Shown here piece after piece: positions 57,696 through 64,000 of a stretch of DNA of 64,000 bases. The position numbers were made by a program, and so were the translations under genes. Numbering within the stretch: the stretch's first letter is position 1; each line of letters opens with the position of its first letter. Source of the DNA: Pseudorhodoferax sp. Leaf265 (GTDB lineage Bacteria; Pseudomonadota; Gammaproteobacteria; Burkholderiales; Burkholderiaceae_C); contig NZ_LMMT01000001.1 of assembly GCF_001422365.1 (NCBI RefSeq), forward strand, positions 1,193 to 65,192, read 5' to 3'. The notes under the pieces are model-generated. The model made no database searches. It saw only the letters and a program-made list of their open reading frames with translations, and was not told the origin of the DNA.

Positions 57696-59312
57696 ATGTC
57701 CGCCAGCCCGATCACCATCGAATTGAGTTCCCCGCAGACCGTGGACGGCCGTCCGGCGACCTACCAGTCGCTGTGGCTGCTGGTGCGCCTGCTGCACGCA
57801 CATGCCGCGGGTCAGCCAGTGCGCATCGACGACCTGCGCGGCCAGGTCTCGGCCGCGCGCACGCAGCGCATGCTCGTCAGCCGCGCCTTCCGCGACTTCA
57901 AGGCCTGGGGCCTGGTGGCCGGCTGGGGCGAGGACCGCCAACGCGACCCGCGCTTCCTGAACGCAGAACGCCGCAGCCAGGGCCCGTTCTGGCTGCCCGA
58001 GGCCCAAGCGCAGCGCCTGCTGCTGCTGGTGGAGGGCCAGGCCGCCACGCCGGCCGAGCGCGCGGCCTTCCTGGGGCTACCGGCACCGTTGGCCCGCGCG
58101 GGCGCGGCATCGGGCACGGCACCCGACGCCGTGCACCTGCAGGACGCCGGCTTCTGGCAGCAGCTGGTGGCCGCGCAGCAGGCCATGCGCCAGGGCCGCT
58201 GGTCCGCGCAGCTGACGGCCGGCGGCGCGCCCGCGCCGGCCAGCGCGCTGCAGGCCATGCGTCGCGCGGCCCAGCTGGCCGGCAGCGATTTCCAGCGCGC
58301 GCTGGTCACGCTGAACGAGGCCCTGCTCTGGCGCCGCATCGGCGACGACGCACAGGCGCGCCGCCGCGTGCAGGCGCTCGGCCGCCAGCGCCTGGCCCGC
58401 CACGTGGCCGGGCACGACTACCTGGGCGCCATGGCCGCCATCGTCTCGGCCTGGTGCGACTACACGGCGCGCGACCTGTCGGCTGCCCGCGCGCAGCTGC
58501 TGGCCATCGCGCGCGATCCGGCCCAGGGCGCGCTGCTGGCGCACCACCCGCAGGTGCGCTTCGAGTGGAGCAACCTGTGGGCGCTGGCCTGCCGTTCGCA
58601 GGCGCTGGGCAGTGCCGCGCAAGCGCCCGCGCAGGCCGCGGCGCAGGCCGAGGAGTCGCTGCAGCACTTCGGCCGCGCGCTGGCGGCGGCCTTCGAGTCG
58701 CATTCCTTCGACGCGGCCCAGCACGTGGCGGCCAACATGGGCATGGCGGTCTGGCTGTTCGAGCGCGTGGGACTGCAGGCCGGCGTGGACAGCGCCCGGC
58801 CGCGCGCCATCCAGTGGATCGCGTTCAGCGAATGGCTCAGCGGCCAGGCCGAGTTGCAGGGCCGCTCGGCCTGGAACGCGATCTACCTGCTGCGCATCGC
58901 GCGCGGCGCCTGCCGGCCGCCGCCGCGCCCCACGCTGGCCCAGTTCCGTGCGCTGGCGCCGCTGACGCCGACCACCCTGGCGCGCGAGGCCGGCCCGCTG
59001 GCCGAGGTGTTCCGTGGCGCCGACTGGCCGGACGACTGGGTCCAGGTGGCCGGCCAGCGCCTGGCCGAGCACCGTAGCGGCGCGCGCCGCTATCCGGGCC
59101 TGCAGTACTGTGGCCTGCTGCTGGAGCAGGCCTGGTTTGCCGCGCATGCGGGCACGCTGGCGCTGGCCGCGCAGGCGCTGGCCGCGCTGCGCGAAGCCCT
59201 GCCGCAACTGGTGGCCAGCGACAGGGCCTACTTCCGCGAGGTGTGGAACGACGGCCTGCCGGCCGAGCTGCTGGCGCTGGAGCCCCCACCGCGCCGGCCG
59301 CGGGCGCGTTGA
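57696..59312 (+). CDS. Large hypothetical protein with N-terminal winged-helix-like region
   Basis: A 538-residue cytoplasmic protein with no signal or membrane segment. The N-terminus (about 20-85) looks like a winged helix, with helix LRGQVSAARTQRMLVSRAFRDF and a following wing-like stretch, so it may bind DNA. The rest is helical and Ala/Leu/Arg-rich, with TPR-like alternation (for example ALVTLNEALLWRRIGDDAQARRR). I recognise no family. It is divergent from the beta-lactamase gene; TGTAACCTGTGTCACA just before its ATG is palindrome-like. A regulator of the lactamase is conceivable but unsupported. Confidence 0.8.
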   Translation: MSASPITIELSSPQTVDGRPATYQSLWLLVRLLHAHAAGQPVRIDDLRGQVSAARTQRMLVSRAFRDFKAWGLVAGWGEDRQRDPRFLNAERRSQGPFWLPEAQAQRLLLLVEGQAATPAERAAFLGLPAPLARAGAASGTAPDAVHLQDAGFWQQLVAAQQAMRQGRWSAQLTAGGAPAPASALQAMRRAAQLAGSDFQRALVTLNEALLWRRIGDDAQARRRVQALGRQRLARHVAGHDYLGAMAAIVSAWCDYTARDLSAARAQLLAIARDPAQGALLAHHPQVRFEWSNLWALACRSQALGSAAQAPAQAAAQAEESLQHFGRALAAAFESHSFDAAQHVAANMGMAVWLFERVGLQAGVDSARPRAIQWIAFSEWLSGQAELQGRSAWNAIYLLRIARGACRPPPRPTLAQFRALAPLTPTTLAREAGPLAEVFRGADWPDDWVQVAGQRLAEHRSGARRYPGLQYCGLLLEQAWFAAHAGTLALAAQALAALREALPQLVASDRAYFREVWNDGLPAELLALEPPPRRPRAR

Positions 59313-59323
59313 AAGCCGGGCAT

Positions 59324-59695
59324 CTAGTCCGGGGGAAAGTCCGAAGGCCTGAAACCCGAGAGCCCGTCCAGCACGCCGTTGGGCTCGAGGTTGGCGTAGG
59401 ACGAGGTGATCCACGGAAGCGAATCGCTGCGCTTGAACTCCCGGAGCCCCATGGCGGCCGACTGGTGCGCCGCGAAGCGCACGAGCGGCCCCACGATCTG
59501 CGCGACCTGCGGCAGCTCGTGGAACGGCTCGAGCGCCAACTTGAGGAACGGTGCCGTCAGCGTGCCGGCGTCGTGCAGCGCGATCAGGTGGTCCACCAGG
59601 TCCTTCGCGAGCCCGTGCGCATCGTCGTCGGGCAACCGCGTGCACGCCAACGCATCGCGGAAACGAACCAGCAGGGTGCGGACTTCAGGTGGCAT
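59324..59695 (-). CDS. Hypothetical protein
   Basis: A 123-residue protein if started at ATG 59695; longer starts at 59788 or 59863 are open but their sequence looks less protein-like. The product is mixed helical, with PPEVRTLLVRFRDALACTRL near the N-terminus and EPFHELPQVAQIVGPLVRFA in the middle. No family is recognised and no ribosome-binding site stands out. It is convergent with the large hypothetical gene, 11 bases apart. Codon use is less GC-biased than its neighbours, which could indicate acquisition. Confidence 0.55.
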   Translation of the reverse strand: MPPEVRTLLVRFRDALACTRLPDDDAHGLAKDLVDHLIALHDAGTLTAPFLKLALEPFHELPQVAQIVGPLVRFAAHQSAAMGLREFKRSDSLPWITSSYANLEPNGVLDGLSGFRPSDFPPD

Positions 59696-60238
59696 GCCAC
59701 TGAATGGCGACGAGCGCAGCCCGTCGCCTAAACACGGTCGGCCGGAAATGGGAAGGGATTCGTAACCGGTCGCAACCGAACGCAGCATGGCGCAACCCGT
59801 CGCGCCACAGGCCAGCCAGGGCGCGCAGCAGAGAACTCTTGCGCGGCCGCTCACCCCCGTCATCCACAGCGCGTCGCGCGCATCGGCAGGTCTCAGGCCT
59901 TCATCCGCATGTCACCGACCAGAACGGGCTTGGCCAGTTGCATGAACGTTGCCAGGAGCTGCTGGCGAGCTGTCGGCAGCGCTGCGGAAATGGCTTCTGA
60001 CACGGGCGAGAGCGGCAGGTGCGCCGCGCGGCCAGGCCCCGCATCGGTTCAGGCTTGTGGGACAGTGCCGCAGCTTGTTGGAGGTCTTGCCGCGAGGCAC
60101 ATGACGCTGCGCGCAGCACACGGCTCCGGGCATGGACGCAACGGCCCCTCGACGCGTTGAGAGCGTAGTCTCCGCTTGACGCACCCGGCCGACCTGCGCT
60201 GACAACACGCGCCACATGAACGGCCCATGCTTTTGTCC
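59696..60238. other. Region without a clear gene
   Basis: About 540 bases lie between the hypothetical gene at 59324 and the small frame at 60239. All six frames are either broken or have the composition of non-coding DNA. One short minus-strand frame at 59893-60003 (36 codons from a GTG, ending LVGDMRMKA) has protein-like composition and may be a remnant. No repeat, tRNA or terminator is evident. Confidence 0.5.
59893..60003 (-). pseudogene. Possible gene remnant or micro-ORF
   Basis: From a GTG at 60003 the frame reads VSEAISAALPTARQQLLATF and ends with a Val/Leu/Met-rich stretch after 36 residues. The composition resembles the amphipathic end of a real protein. Upstream the frame stays open for about 18 further codons and then meets a stop. 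It may be the last part of a lost gene; chance is also possible. Confidence 0.2.
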
Positions 60239-60457
60239 ATGTCCGAGGCAAAAGACCGATACCGGGAATGGACCGATGCCGCACGGCGTGCACAGGCGGC
60301 ACTCGACGAAGGAGCCGAGCTTGCAACATCCGGCAGGGCCGTCCCGCGCCGCCTGATCGCCAAGATCGCACGGCTGGACGGCGAAGTGGAGCGACGCCAG
60401 GATGCGTTCGCCCAAGCCGAGTACGACCGCATCGAGGACAAGTCCGGCCCCGGATGA
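60239..60457 (+). CDS. Small helical hypothetical protein
   Basis: A 72-residue, charged and wholly helical protein (MSEAKDRYREWTDAARRAQA at the start, then a basic middle and EVERRQDAFAQAEYDRIED near the end), compatible with a short coiled coil. ATG 60239 was chosen; ATG 60227 would add MLLS. No clear ribosome-binding site precedes either. The composition is more protein-like than the surrounding shadows, but no family is recognised. Confidence 0.45.
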   Translation: MSEAKDRYREWTDAARRAQAALDEGAELATSGRAVPRRLIAKIARLDGEVERRQDAFAQAEYDRIEDKSGPG

Positions 60458-60640
60458 GCAAGCCGCTCGGGTCGCGGGCCGGGCCATGGCAGGCGTGGCC
60501 GGCCCCTTCAGCGGCACATCATTTGATGTAGGAAGAACCGGACGCGGTGCACAGAATGCACGGGGTATGAATCTGAACCTCGTCGCTCTGTCCGCGCGGC
60601 GCCAAGGTCCGGCGCGTGACGACGGCCCTCTGCGACTGCG

Positions 60641-60880
60641 GTGAATGCCTTTCCTTCGGGCCCCGCGCTTCCTCCCGTCCCCCACCACGACTTCCAACGC
60701 AATCCCGTCTCCGGCCTGCTGAAACTGGTCGTCACGCCGCAGCTGCAGCGCTGGGCGTCCGAGTGCATTGCGCTGCTGGGCAACCGGGCGCCCATCGCTT
60801 TGCTGTTGCTGAGCGAAGGCCGACCGGTCTACCGCGATCCCTGGGAATGGCTGTTGCGGTACGGCCTGGCGTCGGCTTGA
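60641..60880 (+). CDS. Small hypothetical protein
   Basis: A 79-codon frame beginning at a GTG (protein MNAFPSGPALPPVPHHDF), with a hydrophobic-amphipathic centre (VSGLLKLVVTPQLQRWASEC, APIALLLLSEG) and an aromatic end (DPWEWLLRYGL). No ribosome-binding site or family is evident. It could be a real small protein or a chance frame. The stretch 60458-60640 before it holds nothing I can identify. Confidence 0.35.
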   Translation: MNAFPSGPALPPVPHHDFQRNPVSGLLKLVVTPQLQRWASECIALLGNRAPIALLLLSEGRPVYRDPWEWLLRYGLASA

Positions 60881-61044
60881 GCCGAGGCCCATGGGCATGC
60901 ACTGCGGCGTGGCCAGGTGTATCCAAACGCTCTATTTGTGACAAAACACGATAGCAACACAACAGGCGCAGGGCAGACCTACAGTTCCCGCCGACAAGCC
61001 GAACCAACAGGGCGCATCAGCCCACCAGCGGGGGACGACCAGGC

Positions 61045-61602
61045 ATGCACGCAAGCTCCGTGATTTCTTTGCGACCCGGGTTCCTGGCACAAGAGGCTGC
61101 AGCGACCAGGGGCCAGCGCCCGGCCGATCGGGTCGCCCTGCTGGAGGCAGCAATGGAGACGGCTGGGGAGCATGCCGCCGCAGACACGCCACTGCTGATC
61201 CATGGCGAGTCCGGCACCAGCCGGGCGCGCGTGGCGCGCGCCGTGCACTACCTGGGCCCACGCCGCGGACGCCCCTTCATTTCCATCGACTGTGCGGCGC
61301 TGCAAGGCACCCCGTTGGAGCGCACGCTGCCCGGGCTCGTGCAGCTGGCCGCAGGCGGCACGCTGTTCCTGGACGAGGTCGCCAGCCTGACGGCCAGCGG
61401 CCAGGAGACGGTGTGGCAGCAGGCGCACAGCGCGTCCGCGGTGCGCTGGATCGCAGGTGTCGAGGACCTGGCACGGGCTGAGGCAGCCGCCTTCCCCGGC
61501 GCGCTGGCGCCATGGCTGGCCACGGCCCGCATCGACCTGCCGGCACGGTTGGCGCCGGCCACAGCGGCGCACCGCAGTGCTCAGCCCGGATCGATGCGGT
61601 AG
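61045..61602 (+). CDS. Degenerate miniature sigma-54-activator-like AAA+ protein
   Basis: A 185-residue protein similar to the core of NtrC-type activators but shortened. GESGTSRARVARAVHYLGP (54-72) corresponds to Walker A, which is normally GESGTGKE, so Gly-Lys is replaced by Ser-Arg. FISIDCAAL (79-87) follows, then GGTLFLDEVASL (104-115) corresponds to Walker B. Only about 17 residues separate the last two, where activators have about 55 including the GAFTGA loop that contacts sigma-54. It has no receiver or HTH domain. ATP hydrolysis and sigma-54 activation are therefore doubtful. Its 3' end overlaps the convergent GGCT gene by 22 bases. Confidence 0.7.
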   Translation: MHASSVISLRPGFLAQEAAATRGQRPADRVALLEAAMETAGEHAAADTPLLIHGESGTSRARVARAVHYLGPRRGRPFISIDCAALQGTPLERTLPGLVQLAAGGTLFLDEVASLTASGQETVWQQAHSASAVRWIAGVEDLARAEAAAFPGALAPWLATARIDLPARLAPATAAHRSAQPGSMR

Positions 61603-62015
61603 CCCACCGCCAGCGCCTCGGTGTAGGCCGCAAACGGTCCTTCGCGCCGTTGCCCGGGCACCAGCTGCGCCGGCGGCTTGAGGTAGGCCTGCACCTGCAG
61701 CACCGTGTGTGGTGCCTCGAGGGCTTGAACGGCGATCTCCGTGCGCACGTAGCCGCCCGGCAGCCCCACCTCTTCGAAGGCGTCCATGGCCGCCAGCAGC
61801 GCGGCGTCCACCGCGAAGACCTCGCCCACCACGTGCTGGCCCTGGCCCGGCAGGTCCACGAGCCAGGGGGCGCGGTCCTCGTTGGGCAGCTGCACCACGT
61901 ACAGCGGATAGGGCCGCTGCGTGCGGTAGCTGCCGCCGATGCGGCGGCCGCTGTTGCGGAAGAAGTTCGGAAAGCCCTGCTTGAGGGTGCCGTAGACGAA
62001 GACCAGCGTGTCCAT
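61581..62015 (-). CDS. Gamma-glutamylcyclotransferase-like protein (AIG2/GGCT)
   Basis: A 144-residue protein of the GGCT/AIG2 fold. The start DTLVFVYGTLKQGFPNFF contains the YGTLK motif that binds the gamma-glutamyl group, and MDAFEEVG contains the catalytic-type Glu. The family makes 5-oxoproline from gamma-glutamyl amides; activity of many bacterial members is unproven. It is 5 bases downstream of a GNAT gene on the same strand and probably co-transcribed. The 3' end overlaps the degenerate ATPase gene. Confidence 0.9.
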   Translation of the reverse strand: MDTLVFVYGTLKQGFPNFFRNSGRRIGGSYRTQRPYPLYVVQLPNEDRAPWLVDLPGQGQHVVGEVFAVDAALLAAMDAFEEVGLPGGYVRTEIAVQALEAPHTVLQVQAYLKPPAQLVPGQRREGPFAAYTEALAVGYRIDPG

Positions 62016-62020
62016 GGCCT

Positions 62021-62512
62021 TCACCCCAGGCGCAGGCGGTAGAAGCGGCTGTCCACTGCCATGACCAGAAAGGCCGGCGGCAGCGCCGCCCGGTCGACCT
62101 GGGCGAAGCCGTTCTTCTCGTAGAAGCGGTGCGCGGCCAGGAATTGCGCCGTGGTCCCCAGGTAGACCTCCGCCACGGCCCGCGCGGCCGCCCACTGCGC
62201 CAGCGTGTCCAGCAGCCCCTGCGCCACGCCGTGGTGTGCGCCACGCCATGCCGGCGCGACGAACATCTTGCGCAACGCGGCCTGCCCACTGCCGATGTCG
62301 CGCAGGCCGATGCTGCCGACCACGGTCCCACCGGCCTCGGCCACCCAGAAGTTGCCGCTGCCCTGCTGGTAGAAGCCCTGGATGTCGGCCAGGTCCGGCT
62401 GCGCTTCACGCGTGATGGAAATGCCGAACTCCTGCTGTTGGATCGGCAGGATCAGCGCGGCGATGGCGTCGGCATCGTCAGGGCGGGCGGGGCGGATCTG
62501 GACGGCGGTCAT
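62021..62512 (-). CDS. GNAT-family N-acetyltransferase
   Basis: A 163-residue acetyltransferase. N-terminal QIRPARPDDADAIAALI is a typical GNAT opening. The acetyl-CoA-binding region is KMFVAPAWRGAHHGVAQGLL, where the usual GxG is written as GAHHG, and HRFYEKNGFAQV is motif B. Substrate unknown. The gene precedes the GGCT-like gene with 5 bases between. The 105 bases upstream to the DM13 gene contain no further gene. Confidence 0.9.
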   Translation of the reverse strand: MTAVQIRPARPDDADAIAALILPIQQQEFGISITREAQPDLADIQGFYQQGSGNFWVAEAGGTVVGSIGLRDIGSGQAALRKMFVAPAWRGAHHGVAQGLLDTLAQWAAARAVAEVYLGTTAQFLAAHRFYEKNGFAQVDRAALPPAFLVMAVDSRFYRLRLG

Positions 62513-62618
62513 GGGCCGAGTGTGCCGCAGCCGGGGGCGGGCCTGCGCGCGGCCGATGCGGCGAGGACGGTGCACTCCGGTCCCGCGCGGACCCCGCACG
62601 GACGGCACAATGTCCGGG

Positions 62619-63098
62619 TCAGCGGTACCGGGCCGCCGTGATGAATTGGCCGAAGCTCTCGCACCAGACGATCACCGTGGTGTAGTGCGCCACGTCGATC
62701 TGTTCAGGCACAGCCACCACGAAGTTGCGGAAGGTCCGCACGTCGCCGACGCGTGCCATGCCGGACTTCAGGCGCAGGAAGTCGGCCTCGGTCTCGACGA
62801 ACTCGGGAGAAAGGTAGAGCTTGTAGTCCGGTCCCGGGGCCAGGTCGCCGGCCAACGCGATGCTGCGGGCCGCCACCGTGACCGTGCCCTCGCCCCAGTG
62901 CAGCGCGTCGCTGTCTTTCAGGTCGCGGCGGAAATGCGCGGTCCACTGTGCGGACCGGGCCTGGGCCGCGACCTCGGTGGCGCTGGGCGCAGGCGGTGCT
63001 GTCAGCACCGGCAGGAAGTACACACCCAGCGCAAAACCGAACGCGAGCACCAACAGGTGCGAACCCAGCAGCAGGACGAAGCGGGTGGCGCGGGACAT
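62619..63098 (-). CDS. DM13 domain membrane-anchored protein
   Basis: A 159-residue protein with one N-terminal membrane anchor (about 7-33) and a periplasmic DM13 domain (about 50-155). Conserved-looking features are ALHWGEGTVTV, DYKLYLSPEFVETE, and near the end VIVWCESFGQFITAARY with the single conserved Cys. DM13 is thought to take part in redox or haem-linked processes; no function has been proved for bacterial members. It is between a GNAT gene and a ParB-like gene, without an obvious operon partner. Confidence 0.85.
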   Translation of the reverse strand: MSRATRFVLLLGSHLLVLAFGFALGVYFLPVLTAPPAPSATEVAAQARSAQWTAHFRRDLKDSDALHWGEGTVTVAARSIALAGDLAPGPDYKLYLSPEFVETEADFLRLKSGMARVGDVRTFRNFVVAVPEQIDVAHYTTVIVWCESFGQFITAARYR

Positions 63099-63176
63099 GG
63101 CAGCGGCCTCGGGCGAAGGGAGCGACGGCCGCATTCTGGCCCATCACCGCGCCGCCACACAGGGCTTGCGCCCCGT

Positions 63177-64000
63177 TCAGAACGGTGCGTCGGCGTCGTC
63201 GGCCGGCGCAGGGGCCGGGCCAGCAGCCTGGCCCGGCTTGCCCAGCAGCGTGAGCACCTGCTTGCGCAGCGCCGCGTTCTCGGCCTCGAGCTCCTTGACG
63301 CGCTTGCGCAGCGCGGCCACCTCGTCCTCATCCTGCGGCGCCGCGGATTCGGCCGACCCCACCTCTTCGCTGCTCTCGCGCGCCGGCTTGCGCTTGGCTT
63401 CGCGCACGCGCTTGGCGGCCTGCTTGAGCTCGTCCTTGCCGGCAGCGGCCGCGGCGGTCTGCTCCTCGACCGGCAGGCTGGCCACGGCGGCGGCTGCGCT
63501 CAGCGTGATTTCGCCCGACTTGACAGCGGCCACCACCTCGGGCGCGGCGCTCTGCTGGATCTTCTCGATCATCACGACCTGGTTGCTCTTGAGCCGCGCG
63601 GCGCGTGCCAGGGCCTCGCGGCTGTCCAGAGATTCGGTTTTGGGCAGCGGCGCGGCGGCTTCCTGTGACGCGGAGTCGGCACCTTCGGCCGGCGCCGCCT
63701 TGGCGCGTTCGCGCCGGCTGGCGACGATCTCGCGCTTGCGCAGCGCCAGCACGCCGCGCTGGAAGTCGGACACGCTGCGCCGGCCCAGGTGCTGGTCGAT
63801 CATCCACAGGTGCACGTCTTCCATCGACTGGAAGCGCGTGTTCTGCACGGTCTGGAACGGCAGGCCGTGCTTGCGGCAGATGCCGTAGCGGTTGTGGCCG
63901 TCCACCAGCACGTCGCCCCACAGCACCAGCGCGTCGCGGCAGCCTTCGGCCAGCAGGCTGCGCTCGAGCGCTTCGTATTCATCCGGCGTCAACGGATCGA
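63177..64000 (-). CDS. ParB-like N-terminal domain protein, 5' end outside the window
   Basis: At least 274 residues; the frame is still open at 64000, and the first visible residues (PLTPDEYEALERSLLAEGCRD) match the interior of the ParB/Spo0J N-terminal domain, so the true start is beyond the edge. VDGHNRYGICRKHGLPF is the ParB nuclease-like box, and SDFQRGVLALRKREI follows. The C-terminal third is Ala/Glu/Lys-rich with a coiled coil ALRKRVKELEAENAALRKQV. Such solo ParB-like proteins occur on mobile elements and in chromosomes; the role here is unknown. Confidence 0.8.
   Translation of the reverse strand, partial: DPLTPDEYEALERSLLAEGCRDALVLWGDVLVDGHNRYGICRKHGLPFQTVQNTRFQSMEDVHLWMIDQHLGRRSVSDFQRGVLALRKREIVASRRERAKAAPAEGADSASQEAAAPLPKTESLDSREALARAARLKSNQVVMIEKIQQSAAPEVVAAVKSGEITLSAAAAVASLPVEEQTAAAAAGKDELKQAAKRVREAKRKPARESSEEVGSAESAAPQDEDEVAALRKRVKELEAENAALRKQVLTLLGKPGQAAGPAPAPADDADAPF

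Noticed and set aside
60641-60880. A confident small gene
   Set aside because: It needs a GTG start without a ribosome-binding site and has no recognised family, so it is listed only at low confidence.

Overview
The window is GC-rich and densely coded. It looks like chromosomal DNA of a betaproteobacterium in the order Burkholderiales, most likely family Comamonadaceae. The evidence is a tRNA-Tyr/Gly/Thr-tuf cluster, the trpE-G-D-C set with rpe and gph nearby, several Bug-type solute-binding proteins, a complete tripartite tricarboxylate transporter and a DUF3348/DUF802/OmpA/DUF2894 locus. The genus is not determined. I see no insertion sequence, prophage, CRISPR array or rRNA operon.

Layout. 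1-531: start of tuf and three tRNA genes, all minus strand. 545-7155: a seven-gene minus-strand run trpE-trpG-ltaE-lysE-trpD-trpC-ung, most genes overlapping or nearly touching, preceded by a candidate leader peptide with two Trp codons and a hairpin. 7283-14134: cheV, a large KatE catalase with an unmarked 30-residue membrane peptide in front, gph, cytochrome b561, and an ECF sigma/anti-sigma/secreted-repeat operon. 14308-19321: a four-gene cassette whose DUF802 and OmpA proteins look like the stator pair of a proton-driven motor (MotAB/TolQR/ZorAB type). 19407-29178: a lone trpB, rpe, then an apaG-led collinear run through a 'Gcr' membrane protein, a CPA2 antiporter, a YbdK-like ligase, thiL, a lipoprotein and hemE. 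29179-29531: an AT-richer gap with two consensus DnaA boxes, before priA.

31690-49277 is metabolic and transport territory: a glycosyltransferase, a hydroxypyruvate-isomerase-like gene, a PilZ protein, the regulator pair tctDE divergent from tctCBA, a glyoxalase-like protein, further Bug proteins, an acyl-CoA dehydrogenase, and a LysR-dioxygenase-Bug-lyase unit that probably handles an organic acid. 49389-57571 is cell-envelope biology: a GlpQ lipoprotein, a PmrAB/QseBC-like two-component system, a GT39 transferase with a nine-base homopolymer just after its start codon, a GT2 polyprenyl-phosphate glycosyltransferase, a UPF0104 membrane protein, a GNAT enzyme and a class A beta-lactamase. 57696-64000 is less familiar: a 538-residue unknown protein, small hypotheticals, a degenerate miniature sigma-54-activator-like ATPase, a gamma-glutamylcyclotransferase-like protein, a GNAT enzyme, a DM13 protein and a ParB-like protein that runs off the edge.

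The most interesting locus is the DUF3348/DUF802/OmpA/DUF2894 cassette, read here as an uncharacterised relative of the Zorya ZorAB motor. Next are the possible leaderless trp attenuator, the hemE-priA DnaA-box region, the homopolymer in the GT39 gene and the degenerate ATPase.
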